Below, piece by piece: positions 1 through 8,325 of a stretch of DNA of 38,309 nucleotides. This stretch comes from JBGQOG01 sp052113705. Its GTDB lineage: Bacteria > Pseudomonadota > Alphaproteobacteria > Rhodobacterales > Rhodobacteraceae. How positions within the stretch are numbered: position 1 is the first letter of the stretch; every line of letters starts with the position of its first letter. A program made the position numbers and the translations under genes. The notes below the pieces were generated by a model. That model ran no database searches. It had not been told where the DNA came from and saw nothing but the letters and a program-made list of their open reading frames with translations. The stretch covers positions 1-38,309 of the forward strand of contig NZ_JBGQOG010000029.1 of assembly GCF_052113705.1 (NCBI RefSeq), read 5' to 3'.

Positions 1-123
<123 letters not shown>

Positions 124-151
124 CTTTCCTCATGCGTGATCGGCCATTCTC

Positions 152-1117
152 ATGAAAATCGCTCTTTTGGATGACTACCTCGGCAGCGCGCTCAGCAGCG
201 CTGATTTTACACCCCTTGCGGGGCGGGCGGAAATTTCCGTGATCGGCCGCCCCCTGCCGCAGCTTGAAGATGCCATCGCAACACTCGCGCCGTTTGACAT
301 CTTATGCACCTTGCGGGAGCGTACCCCTTTTCCCCGGGCTCTGATCGAGGCGCTGCCCAATCTGCGCTATTTGTGTGTGACCGGGAAAAGATACGACACC
401 GTTGATCTGGATGCCTGCCGGGATCGGGGGGTGATCGTCTCAAATACACCGGTTTCGGGCGCCGGAGCGGGGGCGGTTACCGAGCTGACATGGGGGATCA
501 TTCTCTCGCTTGCCCGCAAAATCTCGGCTGAGGACCGGTTGATGCGTACGGGGGGCTGGCAGCATTTCCTTGGCAACACCCTGCGGGGCAAGCGATTGGG
601 GATCGTCGGCCTTGGCGGGTTGGGCACGGATGTCGCGCGGATTGGCCAGGCCTTTGGCATGGAGGTGATTGCCTGGTCACCGCATCTGACCGATGAGCGC
701 GCCCGGGCGGCAGGTGTCACGCGGGTGGATAAGCAGGCGCTTTTTTCCTCGGCCGATGTCGTCACGCTGCACCTCGCGCTTGCCGAAACCACACGCGGGA
801 TCGTCGGCGCGCCGGAAATCGGCGCGATGAAGCGCACCGCCTGGCTGGTGAACACCGCCCGCGCCGGGTTGCTGGATGAGGATGCCCTGCTCCATGCGCT
901 TCAGCACGGGCATATTGCGGGGGCCGGTCTTGACGTCTATTCGGTCGAGCCCTTACCGGAATTCCATGCCTTGCGACAACTTTCCAATGTCGTTCTGACG
1001 CCACATCTGGGGTACTTTACGCAGGAAATGCTGAGCGCATATTACAGTTACGCGGTGGAAAACATGTCCTCATTCCTTGATGGAGCGCCAATCAGAGTGG
1101 TCAGTGGGAATGGGTGA
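152..1117 (+). CDS. D-2-hydroxyacid dehydrogenase family protein
   Basis: This 321-residue protein is a cytosolic NAD(P)-dependent oxidoreductase of the D-isomer-specific 2-hydroxyacid dehydrogenase family, which interconverts 2-keto and D-2-hydroxy acids. The nucleotide-binding motif GLGGLG lies at residues 153-158. The catalytic Arg, Glu and His appear as R237 (NTARAG), E266 (YSVEP) and H285 (LTPHLGY). Length and N-terminus (MKIALLDDY) are typical of the family, so the ATG at 152 is probably genuine although no clear ribosome binding site precedes it and the upstream DNA is corrupted. The next gene overlaps its end, suggesting co-transcription with the MFS transporter. The substrate cannot be read from sequence; a keto acid from the neighbouring catabolic genes is possible. 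Confidence 0.88.
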   Translation: MKIALLDDYLGSALSSADFTPLAGRAEISVIGRPLPQLEDAIATLAPFDILCTLRERTPFPRALIEALPNLRYLCVTGKRYDTVDLDACRDRGVIVSNTPVSGAGAGAVTELTWGIILSLARKISAEDRLMRTGGWQHFLGNTLRGKRLGIVGLGGLGTDVARIGQAFGMEVIAWSPHLTDERARAAGVTRVDKQALFSSADVVTLHLALAETTRGIVGAPEIGAMKRTAWLVNTARAGLLDEDALLHALQHGHIAGAGLDVYSVEPLPEFHALRQLSNVVLTPHLGYFTQEMLSAYYSYAVENMSSFLDGAPIRVVSGNG

Positions 1118-2348
1118 AAGGCGGGGCATATCCGCCACGCTTCACCTTCTGCTGCACAGCCAGTTCGGCATTTTCCTCGGGGGGAATGGCCTGTCGCTGA
1201 TCGGATCCTGGATGCAGCGGATCGCCTGCAGCTGGCTGATCTGGGATTGGACCGGATCCGCCTTTTGGCTGGGAATTTTGGCGGCGGGCGACATGCTGCC
1301 GGTGGTTGTGATTGGCCCTTTCGCGGGGGTTGCCGCGGACCGGTGGGACCGGCGCAAACAGAACATGTTGGCGCAAATCATCTCGGCATGTCTTGCAATC
1401 CTGATGGCGGTGCTGCTCGCGCTGGGCCATCTGGGGCTCTATGGGCTGGTCATTCTGGTGACCCTGCAAGGCACGCTGACGGCCGCCATTCAACCCGCGC
1501 GGCTGGCCATGGTCCAGCAGATGGTCCCGCGCGAGGAGATGGGGTCGGCGGTGGCGCTCAATTCGGTGAACGTGAATTTGGCGCGGTTGCTGGGGCCTGC
1601 CGTCGCCGGGGTGATGATCCTGCGCTTTGACATCGTCTGGATCTTTGTGGCGAATGCCGCCGTGACGTTTCTGTTCGTTCTGGTGCTGGCGCGGTTGCGC
1701 CTCACCCCCCAGCAAGGACGCGGCACCTCACGCTCTTTTCTGCGCGATATGAACGAGGGTTTTGCCTATATCGTGCACAGCCCGCCACTTCGGCTCATTC
1801 TCTTTGCGATGCTCTGCGGCGGGGCCTGTGTGCGGGCGATCCTGGAGCTGATCCCGGCGATTGCTGCGGGGATTTACGGAGGCGGCACGGCCACCGGCCT
1901 TGCACTGCTGACCGGCGCCGCAGCGGTTGGCGCGGTGGTCTCGGGGTTGACGATGGGACGCACCCGGCCCGAGCGGCTGTTCTACGGTGTCCTTTTTTGG
2001 TGGAGCCTTGGTGCGATTGCCAGCGCGGCGCTGTCCCAGACGAGCCTCTCGGTTCTGGCCATGCTTGCGGCAGCCGTCCTGGGCGCGTCGATCACACGGG
2101 GGTTGATTTCTACGCAGACCTTTGTGCAATTGACGACGCCCGACAGGCTGCGGGGCAGGGTACTCAGCGTGCATGGGCTGATTGCACGCGGAAGTCCGGC
2201 GCTGGGCGCGCTGATGATCGGCTATGCGGTGGATCAGGTTGGGCTGGGTGCCGTGATCACCATCTCATCGATTCTGCTTTTGGCGGCGATGCTTGCGCTG
2301 GTCCCCGTGGCCCGGCGGGCTGCCGGTCTCATTCAGGAAGTTGCCTGA
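1110..2348 (+). CDS. MFS transporter (MFS_3-like)
   Basis: An integral membrane protein of about 412 residues with many hydrophobic segments and the MFS loop 2-3 signature: a GPFAGVAADRWDRRK-type stretch near residues 67-83. The family resembles enterobactin-exporter-like or multidrug MFS_3 permeases, with the N-terminal pattern FLGGNGLSLIGSWMQRIA. I place the start at ATG 1110, which overlaps the preceding dehydrogenase by eight bases; an upstream ATG at 1077 would lengthen it by 11 residues and overlap more. Translational coupling with the dehydrogenase is likely. It converges on the LysR gene with only ten bases between stop codons. Direction of transport and substrate are unknown. Confidence 0.85.
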   Translation: MGERRGISATLHLLLHSQFGIFLGGNGLSLIGSWMQRIACSWLIWDWTGSAFWLGILAAGDMLPVVVIGPFAGVAADRWDRRKQNMLAQIISACLAILMAVLLALGHLGLYGLVILVTLQGTLTAAIQPARLAMVQQMVPREEMGSAVALNSVNVNLARLLGPAVAGVMILRFDIVWIFVANAAVTFLFVLVLARLRLTPQQGRGTSRSFLRDMNEGFAYIVHSPPLRLILFAMLCGGACVRAILELIPAIAAGIYGGGTATGLALLTGAAAVGAVVSGLTMGRTRPERLFYGVLFWWSLGAIASAALSQTSLSVLAMLAAAVLGASITRGLISTQTFVQLTTPDRLRGRVLSVHGLIARGSPALGALMIGYAVDQVGLGAVITISSILLLAAMLALVPVARRAAGLIQEVA

Positions 2349-2358
2349 GGGTGGCCCG

Positions 2359-3264
2359 TCATGTGCGCAGCGTTTCGAGGCAGAGATCACGCAAGATACG
2401 AAATGCCGTATCGTGCAGCCGGTTGTTGAGGCGGCGCATGCGCAACACAATCTGCACCTTGAGGATGAGTTCCGGATCGACAATCCGGCGCGTGCGCAGG
2501 CCAGCGGCAGCCGCGATCGTGCGGCGCCCTCTCAGCGAGGCGACAGAGCGGCCGATGCCGTCGCTGATCAGTTCGAAGGTGGTGTCCAGGCTGTCCAGCT
2601 CACATTCCACCAACAGCTTGCGACCCTCACGCGCCAATGCGGTTTCGAGCATTTCCCGGATACGGTTCGGTCTGCTGGTGATGATCAGCGGCATCTCGGC
2701 CAGCTCCATCACGGGGATGGGTGGTCCTTGTGTGTCGGTTTCACCCTCAGGCAGTTGTTCGTACAGATGCAGCCGTTCTTCAAACAGGTCATGAATCTCG
2801 AGCATCGAATTGTTGGGGGCATCAAAAAGAACCGCCATGTCGATGCGTCCGGAGACGAGCCATTCCTGCAACTGGGTAGAGCGGCCGGTCAGGATGTGCA
2901 CCTTGGCATCCGGCAATTCCGACAAAAGCTTGCGAATGAGCGATGTGTTGACAATCCCCGCCAGCGACCCTGGCATGCCGATGGCAATAGATCCCGTCCG
3001 GCCCAGCCGCGCATTCTCCATATCTTCATAGGCACGCTCATACAGCGCCAACATGGACCGCGCGTGACCCAGCAGCCGGTCACCGGCTTCTGTGGTGGTG
3101 ACACCGCGTCCGTTTCTGATCAGCAGCCGCTCTTTCAGCTCGATTTCAAGGCCGTTGATTTGGCGGCTGAGCGCGGATTGGGCGATGTGCAGAAAGGCAG
3201 CCGCCCGGCTGAAACTGCCGAGTTCGACCACGCGGACAAAATAGGTGAGCTGACGGATATCCAT
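2359..3264 (-). CDS. LysR family transcriptional regulator
   Basis: A 301-residue LysR-type regulator: the N-terminal winged helix-turn-helix occupies roughly residues 1-60 (MDIRQLTYFVRVVELGSFS, then QSALSRQINGLE), followed by the periplasmic-binding-protein-like effector domain. The track-length reading frame starts 12 codons earlier, but MDIRQL at 3264 matches the usual family N-terminus. It is divergent from the rubredoxin operon, the classic LysR arrangement, and an inverted repeat ATGCC-N5-GGCAT lies in the shared intergenic region just upstream of its start. The same box recurs upstream of the first carboxylesterase, so I infer it controls both units. The inducer is unknown, probably an aromatic or ester-derived acid. 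Confidence 0.9.
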   Translation of the reverse strand: MDIRQLTYFVRVVELGSFSRAAAFLHIAQSALSRQINGLEIELKERLLIRNGRGVTTTEAGDRLLGHARSMLALYERAYEDMENARLGRTGSIAIGMPGSLAGIVNTSLIRKLLSELPDAKVHILTGRSTQLQEWLVSGRIDMAVLFDAPNNSMLEIHDLFEERLHLYEQLPEGETDTQGPPIPVMELAEMPLIITSRPNRIREMLETALAREGRKLLVECELDSLDTTFELISDGIGRSVASLRGRRTIAAAAGLRTRRIVDPELILKVQIVLRMRRLNNRLHDTAFRILRDLCLETLRT

Positions 3265-3285
3265 GCGTTTTGTCCAAAGAGAGAA

Positions 3286-3309
3286 ATGCCGAAACGGCAT
3301 AACTGATAC
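3286..3309 (+). promoter_or_regulatory. Candidate LysR operator, copy 1
   Basis: The sequence ATGCCGAAACGGCAT (3286-3300) is a perfect inverted repeat with six-base arms and is followed by AACTGATAC. A near-identical stretch occurs at 6277-6300. It lies between the divergent LysR gene and the rubredoxin operon, 83 bases upstream of the rubredoxin ATG, so a role as the LysR binding site is a reasonable inference. Confidence 0.6.
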
Positions 3310-3382
3310 AACGCTATCGCCAATGGTAATAGTGCGGTCGGGTCCGTAAGGTCAAATGGAAAACGAGACGGAGGAAAAACCT

Positions 3383-3568
3383 ATGGCGAATGAGACCGGC
3401 TGGCGGGTGTGGGAATGTGTGCTCTGCGGCTGGCGCTACGACGAAGCCGAGGGTGATCCTGACGGTGGCGTCGCGCCGGGAACCCGGTGGGAGGAGGTTC
3501 CGGAGGACTGGGTATGCCCGGAATGCGGTGCCCGGAAATCTGAGTTCGACATGCAGGTCATTGGGTGA
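3383..3568 (+). CDS. Rubredoxin
   Basis: A 61-residue one-iron electron carrier. The two Fe-binding cysteine pairs are visible as CVLCGWRYDEAEGDP and CPECG, separated by the typical GTRWEEVPEDWVCP stretch. I choose ATG 3383 because GGAGG sits at the right distance upstream; an ATG at 3356 would add nine residues without a better binding site. It overlaps the downstream reductase by one base (TGATG), so the two are surely translated together and form an electron relay from NAD(P)H. Rubredoxins of this context usually feed an oxygenase such as AlkB, a P450 or a Rieske-type enzyme, yet no such oxygenase is present in this window. Confidence 0.93.
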   Translation: MANETGWRVWECVLCGWRYDEAEGDPDGGVAPGTRWEEVPEDWVCPECGARKSEFDMQVIG

Positions 3569-4749
3569 TGGCGACGTCTGAAACAGAGACCATCGTGATC
3601 ATCGGCGCGTCTCATGCTGGTGTCACGCTGGCCGCGGAATTGCGCGCGGCAGGTTCTGCGCGACCCATCACTATTGTGGGCGAAGAAAGCGGTCTTCCCT
3701 ATCACCGCCCGCATTTGTCCAAGGATGCCCTGAGCGAAGGCGGCGCGCCGGGAGCGCTGCGGCCCGCGGCATTTTACGCGGACAAAGCCATTACGCTGCA
3801 CCACGGCAAAGTCGCTTCAATTGACCGGGAGGCGCGGCTGCTTCACCTCACCTCCGGCGATTATCTGGGCTATCACACCTTGGTTCTGGCAACAGGTGCC
3901 CGGGCGCGTGAGCTGCCCGCCTCAATACCCGGTGGGGAAGCCGCGCTGTTGCTGCGCGACCGCAATGATTGGCAGCGGCTCAGCACGCGTTTGGACGCCG
4001 CAGAACAGATCGTCGTGATCGGCGCCGGGCTGATTGGTCTGGAAGTTGCCGCGGCCGTTCGGGCACGCGGCATTCAGACTGTTGTTTGCGAAAATGCCGG
4101 GCGGATCATGGCGCGCAGCCTCTATCCCATACTCGCCGAGCAGGTTTGCATGCGGCATCGGGCGGCAGGGATCGACATTCGGCTTTCGACCTCTGTCAAA
4201 GCGATCACCCCGACGGGCGTGCAGCTTGGCTCGGGGGCCGATATTCCTGCGGATTTGGTGCTCGCTGCCGTGGGCAGCCAAGCGCGTGATGCGTTGGCGC
4301 GCGATGCAGGACTGGACTGCGAAGACGGGGTCCTTGTGGATGCTCGGGGGGCCTGCCGGGACCCCGCGATCTTCGCCCTTGGCGATTGCGCGCGCTGGGG
4401 CGCGGTCGGCGCAGGGTTGCGGCATGAGAGTGTCGCCGCGACCCAATGGCAGGCGAAATGTGTCGCCGCCGCAATTGTGGGTCAGGTGCCGCCCGCTCCC
4501 AGCGCTCTGCGCTTGTGGTCCAATCAGGGCGCGATGCGCATCCAGATGAGCGGTGAGATGCTGGAGGGGGCGCAGGTTGTAAAACAGGAACCGGAAACCG
4601 GCGGCACACTTTACTATGCCTTTTCCGGCGGAAAACTCGTCGGCGTGCAGGCGATTGATGCTGCGCGCCCCTTTGCCAGCGCGGTGGCGCGTCTGGGTGC
4701 GCCAGAAAGCGCATTCGAAGATTTACACTGCCCCGTCCGGGCGCAGTGA
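3568..4749 (+). CDS. FAD-dependent rubredoxin/ferredoxin reductase
   Basis: A 393-residue flavoprotein of the BphA4/rubredoxin reductase family, transferring electrons from NAD(P)H to the adjacent rubredoxin. The FAD-binding Rossmann motif is IVIIGASHAGVTLA near residue 10, the NAD(P)H-binding motif is VVIGAGLIGLEVA near residue 150, and the late FAD-contacting motif is FALGDCARW near residue 270. The C-terminal dimerisation domain contains WSNQG and the usual length is kept. The start ATG 3568 shares a base with the rubredoxin stop codon; a GTG three bases upstream is the alternative. Rubredoxin is its evident partner. Confidence 0.9.
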   Translation: MATSETETIVIIGASHAGVTLAAELRAAGSARPITIVGEESGLPYHRPHLSKDALSEGGAPGALRPAAFYADKAITLHHGKVASIDREARLLHLTSGDYLGYHTLVLATGARARELPASIPGGEAALLLRDRNDWQRLSTRLDAAEQIVVIGAGLIGLEVAAAVRARGIQTVVCENAGRIMARSLYPILAEQVCMRHRAAGIDIRLSTSVKAITPTGVQLGSGADIPADLVLAAVGSQARDALARDAGLDCEDGVLVDARGACRDPAIFALGDCARWGAVGAGLRHESVAATQWQAKCVAAAIVGQVPPAPSALRLWSNQGAMRIQMSGEMLEGAQVVKQEPETGGTLYYAFSGGKLVGVQAIDAARPFASAVARLGAPESAFEDLHCPVRAQ

Positions 4750-4773
4750 CACGACAGGTCAGGGAGATCAGCA

Positions 4774-5523
4774 ATGCAAATCGTATCTTATGCCGAAAAG
4801 GAACCGGGCCGCTTTAAGCGGGGCCGGGGCTGGAAGGTCAATCTCTTTGGTCAGAATTCTGATGTTCCGGGCAAAGCACTGCAGGCTTTCCGCATTGATA
4901 TGAGTGCCAATATGGAGCTGGACAGCCACTTCCACATTGTCGACCAGTTTCAGGTTTTTATCGGGGGCAGCGGGTGCATTGGCCGTGACCGCACCGACAT
5001 GATTACCGTGCATTACGCCGATCACCACACTGGGTATGGCCCGCTGATTGCCGATGCGAATGGGATGTCCTACCTGACCCTGCGCCCCAAGACCGATGCG
5101 GGGCTGGTGAAACTGTCGACCCCCAATGTCCGCGAGCAGCTCAGGCCGACCAAGCGGCGTCACCGCGTCTCCTCCCAGATCATTCCGGCGATCCCGCCGG
5201 TCCTGCAGGCACGCGAAGAGCTGTCGATGGAAACCGTGGTTGAGGCGAAGCCGGGGGATGATGGGATGACCGTCACGGTCGTGCGGATGGGGCCTGACAT
5301 GCAGGTTCCGGCTCCCGCGACAGACGGGACCGGCGGCTATTATGTGATCGTGATGAATGGCAGCCTGGTTCATGAGGGGCACACCTATGAGCCGTGGTCC
5401 TTGATGTGGGTGGCACATACGGAGAGCGCGCCGCTCCTGACGGCGGGCGCGCAAGGGCTTGAAGCGTTGATCACGGTCTTCCCGGTCTGGGACGAATGGA
5501 TGGCGCAGGTGGGCGAGGATTGA
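4774..5523 (+). CDS. Cupin-like conserved protein
   Basis: A 249-residue soluble protein with no signal peptide. The stretch HFHIVDQFQVFIGGSG near residues 51-66 and the later HYADHHTGYGP near residues 80-90 resemble the metal-binding histidine clusters of a cupin beta-barrel, and a second similar half may follow from about residue 140 (GGYYVIVMNGSLVHEG). The start is preceded by GGGAG. It follows the reductase by 24 bases and abuts the next gene by one base, so it belongs to the rubredoxin operon. A bicupin metalloenzyme (dioxygenase, isomerase or decarboxylase) or a sugar/acid-sensing protein is possible; I cannot assign a reaction. Confidence 0.6.
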   Translation: MQIVSYAEKEPGRFKRGRGWKVNLFGQNSDVPGKALQAFRIDMSANMELDSHFHIVDQFQVFIGGSGCIGRDRTDMITVHYADHHTGYGPLIADANGMSYLTLRPKTDAGLVKLSTPNVREQLRPTKRRHRVSSQIIPAIPPVLQAREELSMETVVEAKPGDDGMTVTVVRMGPDMQVPAPATDGTGGYYVIVMNGSLVHEGHTYEPWSLMWVAHTESAPLLTAGAQGLEALITVFPVWDEWMAQVGED

Positions 5524-5524
5524 G

Positions 5525-6250
5525 ATGTCGGTGTCGGATGCCCTGCGCGCGGAATATGCGCCAAGCGGTGTGCTGCGCGTCGCCCTGAACCACGGAAACC
5601 GTGTTTTGGTGGGCCGTGATGGCGTGGGTAATGCCCGCGGCATTACGGTGGATCTCGCGCATGCACTGGCGCAGGCGCTGGACCTTCCACTCGCTTTTGT
5701 GGAGAAAGAGCGGGCGGTGGATGTCGCGGCTTCTGCCGCGCATGACACATGGGATATCTGCTTTCTTGCGGTGGATCCCACGCGGGCTGAGGTCATCGAC
5801 TTTACGCATCCCTATGTGCGGATAGAGGGGAGCTATCTCCTTGGTGCCGGGCATGTAGTCGCCGATGCCGGGGCGCTCGTCGCCTCCGGGCTGCCGGTGG
5901 CCACGGTGGAGGGCAGCGCCTATTCCCTGCATTTGGCGCGACAGTCCGGCGCAGAGGCTTTGGTCGTGGTGCCGGATCTTTCTGCGGCGCTGGCGGCGCT
6001 TGATGCGGGCGAGGTTGCGGCAATTGCCGGCATCCGGCAGCCCTTGCAACACGAGGCTGACAAGCGTCCCGGGACGCGTGTCCTTGAGCCGCCGTTCATG
6101 GAAATTCGTCAGGCGATGGGGATGTCGTCGGGGCGTCTGGACGCGATGGCCCATCTCTCTGGCTTTCTGGCAGAGATGGCGCGCACGGGACGGCTGGGTG
6201 AAATTCTAATGAAGCATGGCGTTTCTGCCAGTTGCGCCGTCATCCCGTGA
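5525..6250 (+). CDS. Substrate-binding-like protein (SBP family 3), no signal peptide
   Basis: A 241-residue protein resembling family 3 extracellular solute-binding proteins: GVLRVALNHGNRVL at the N-terminus, GITVDLAHALAQAL, then the hallmark WDICFLAVDPTRAEVIDFTHPY around residues 76-97. Unlike transporter-associated members it starts directly with a soluble sequence (MSVSDALRAEYAPSG) and has no signal peptide or lipobox, and no ABC permease lies nearby. It probably works in the cytosol, either as a ligand sensor or as an enzyme-like derivative such as a cyclohexadienyl-dehydratase-type protein. It is the last gene of the rubredoxin operon, with a one-base gap after the cupin gene. Confidence 0.7.
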   Translation: MSVSDALRAEYAPSGVLRVALNHGNRVLVGRDGVGNARGITVDLAHALAQALDLPLAFVEKERAVDVAASAAHDTWDICFLAVDPTRAEVIDFTHPYVRIEGSYLLGAGHVVADAGALVASGLPVATVEGSAYSLHLARQSGAEALVVVPDLSAALAALDAGEVAAIAGIRQPLQHEADKRPGTRVLEPPFMEIRQAMGMSSGRLDAMAHLSGFLAEMARTGRLGEILMKHGVSASCAVIP

Positions 6251-6276
6251 TGGGCCGGATGGGCACAGATGCGGCG

Positions 6277-6300
6277 ATGCCAAATCGGCATAGCTGATAC
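6277..6300 (+). promoter_or_regulatory. Candidate LysR operator, copy 2
   Basis: ATGCCAAATCGGCAT followed by AGCTGATAC matches the copy at 3286-3309 at all but three of 24 positions. It lies 153 bases upstream of the first esterase ATG and just after the rubredoxin operon ends. Conservation of both the dyad and the trailing CTGATAC suggests a common regulator, most simply the LysR protein encoded at 2359-3264. Confidence 0.6.
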
Positions 6301-6453
6301 CTGACACGGCAATATTCCCGCGCACTCTGATCTGTGGTGCACTCGCCGTGGTTGTGGTGCGCGGTCGGGCCGCCAACGCGGAGGTAGCGGGCGTCACACG
6401 CATTTTTGAAGGTGGGCATTTCATGTGCCCGGCCTTCGCCGAGGGAGGATTAC

Positions 6454-8133
6454 ATGGACGTTAAACAAGACTGGCCGGCCCGCATCCGCGCGGCGGGCAC
6501 TGCGGCGCTGTGCCTGAGCGTTGGCATTCTGCTTCTGGGGCATACCACGGCGCAGGCGGATCCGATCAGCACGGCGCAGGTCACGGGTGGCATGGTACAG
6601 GGCGCCGCCAGCGATACACCGGGTGTCGTCCAATTTTTGGGTATTCCCTATGCGGGCAATGTTGGCGGTGAAAACCGCTGGAAACCCGCGCCGCCGGTCA
6701 CCCCTTGGGAGGGGGTCTTGCAGGCCGACACATGGGGGGATCAGATCCTGCAGGATCAGCCGAACAGTTTCAGCGATGCGCCTGCCACCGATAACGGGTT
6801 GAATGTCTCGGTCTGGACCCCGGCCGAGACCACGGAGGCTCGGTTGCCGGTTTACATGCTGATCCATGGCGGCGCCAATCGTGTCGGCGCCAGTGCGATG
6901 AAGGATCTCTATCCGGCGGCTTTGGCCGCCAAGGGCGTTGTTGTGGTGTCGGTTCAGTATCGCCTCGGCGCACCTGCCTGGCTCTCGCTGCCCGAGATGG
7001 CGACAGAAAATCCGGGTGGCCCCCGCGGTAACTTCGGCGTGCTCGACCTGGTGGATGCGCTGAAATGGATCAAGGCCAATGCCACCGCGTTTGGCGGTGA
7101 CCCGGACAAAGTAACGATCGGGGGCCAATCCGCTGGGGGCGAAAATACCGTGGCGCTTTTGCGCACGCCCTTGGCCAAGGGACTTTTCCAGCGTGCCTTC
7201 ATCCAGTCCAGCTTTACCGGGTTCCTGCCGGGTAAAGTGGTCGGCTATGATGAGAAATCCGTCCAGAACCAAGAGGCAATCACCAAGACCTTCGGCAAGG
7301 AGATGACCTTGGCCGAATTGCGCGCGATCCCAGCGGAAACCTGGCTTGCCCCTTGGAAAGACGGCAAGGCTTCGCTCTATGGCGTGCTTGCGGGGGCGGT
7401 GGCCACGAACCAGTTTTACACGGTGGACGATTATGCCTTTACGGCGGATTCGGTCAACTTGCTGCAGCCGGGGGATTTTGACGGTTTGGACATCATCATC
7501 GGGCAGACGGCAGACGAATACACCGGCCTGCGCCCGCGTGATCTGCAAATGACCGAAGATGAGCAGCATGAAGCAATGCTCTCGGCGATCCGTCCGCATC
7601 AGGCTGGCAATGTGGATGAGGCGGTCTTTCCGCTCTACCGCACAGACGATCCGGTTGAGGCCTATCGCCTCTCGCTGCGGATGCTGAATGACTACATGTT
7701 CAACTATGTCAAAGTCGGTGCCGAATATGCCAAGGCGCATTCGGATGCGAACGTCTATCTCTACTATTTTGACCAATGGCCGCCGGGCAAGGATCAGGGG
7801 TTTGCGCGCGCATACCATGCCGCCGACAACTGGTATTTCAATGGGGCATTGCGCGAGGGGGACACCGATCAGCGGCCCTGGACCGATCCTGATCTGGCGA
7901 TGAAAGATATGGCGATGTCCTATCTCGCCAATTTCATAAAGACCGGGGATCCAAACGGCAACACTGTGCCGCATTGGGATCAGGTCAGCGCTGACACCGG
8001 CGGGCAGTTCCTGCGGCTGTTCGATGGGCAGGCCGAGATGCGGCGCGAAACGCTCTATCCCAGCCGTGATCGCTATTTACGCGCGCAGGTCCTTAAAGGG
8101 ATCGACATGACAGAAGGCGACTTGCGCCCCTGA
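6454..8133 (+). CDS. Exported type-B carboxylesterase (1)
   Basis: A 559-residue alpha/beta-hydrolase of the carboxylesterase type B family. A signal peptide is evident: charged start, a hydrophobic core (TAALCLSVGILLLG) and a likely cut after AQA near residue 34, so the enzyme should be periplasmic or secreted. The oxyanion-hole motif is HGGAN and the nucleophile is S226 in GGQSAGGEN; the family's FLGIPYA motif is also present. The start ATG 6454 is preceded by GGAGG; an upstream ATG at 6406 lacks one and would bury the signal peptide. A LysR-type box lies upstream. It is paralogous to the next gene. The natural ester is unknown; hydrolysis of aromatic or alkyl esters to feed neighbouring catabolic genes is an inference. 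Confidence 0.9.
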   Translation: MDVKQDWPARIRAAGTAALCLSVGILLLGHTTAQADPISTAQVTGGMVQGAASDTPGVVQFLGIPYAGNVGGENRWKPAPPVTPWEGVLQADTWGDQILQDQPNSFSDAPATDNGLNVSVWTPAETTEARLPVYMLIHGGANRVGASAMKDLYPAALAAKGVVVVSVQYRLGAPAWLSLPEMATENPGGPRGNFGVLDLVDALKWIKANATAFGGDPDKVTIGGQSAGGENTVALLRTPLAKGLFQRAFIQSSFTGFLPGKVVGYDEKSVQNQEAITKTFGKEMTLAELRAIPAETWLAPWKDGKASLYGVLAGAVATNQFYTVDDYAFTADSVNLLQPGDFDGLDIIIGQTADEYTGLRPRDLQMTEDEQHEAMLSAIRPHQAGNVDEAVFPLYRTDDPVEAYRLSLRMLNDYMFNYVKVGAEYAKAHSDANVYLYYFDQWPPGKDQGFARAYHAADNWYFNGALREGDTDQRPWTDPDLAMKDMAMSYLANFIKTGDPNGNTVPHWDQVSADTGGQFLRLFDGQAEMRRETLYPSRDRYLRAQVLKGIDMTEGDLRP

Positions 8134-8138
8134 CGCTT

Positions 8139-8171
8139 GCACCGGGCAGCGGCGATGCGGCTTCCCGGTGC
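8139..8171 (+). terminator. Hairpin between the two esterase genes
   Basis: GCACCGGG (8139-8146) and CCCGGTGC (8164-8171) form a perfect eight-base inverted repeat six bases after the esterase stop. No run of T follows, so it may be an mRNA-stabilising hairpin or a weak terminator rather than a strong intrinsic terminator. Confidence 0.45.
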
Positions 8172-8325
8172 TCAGGTTTGACCAGCCCGCTGGCGTGACG
8201 AGACCGGGCGGATTCCGGCCCCGGCGCGGGCGAAACGTCAGGGGGAGTAAGAGGCCTGAGGTGGGTCTGATGCGCCTTCGGCGACCGGTCTGCACGATGA
8301 AATGACAAGAAAAGGAGGAGTTTCT

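Noticed and set aside
4768..5796. Long minus-strand frame opposite the cupin-like gene
   Set aside because: Shadow of two well-supported plus-strand genes; no start signal and no recognisable domain.
6421..7974. A 517-codon minus-strand open frame opposite the first esterase
   Set aside because: It is an antisense shadow: high-GC codon bias on the real strand leaves the opposite frame open. The plus-strand frame has a signal peptide, catalytic motif and ribosome binding site; the antisense protein has none.
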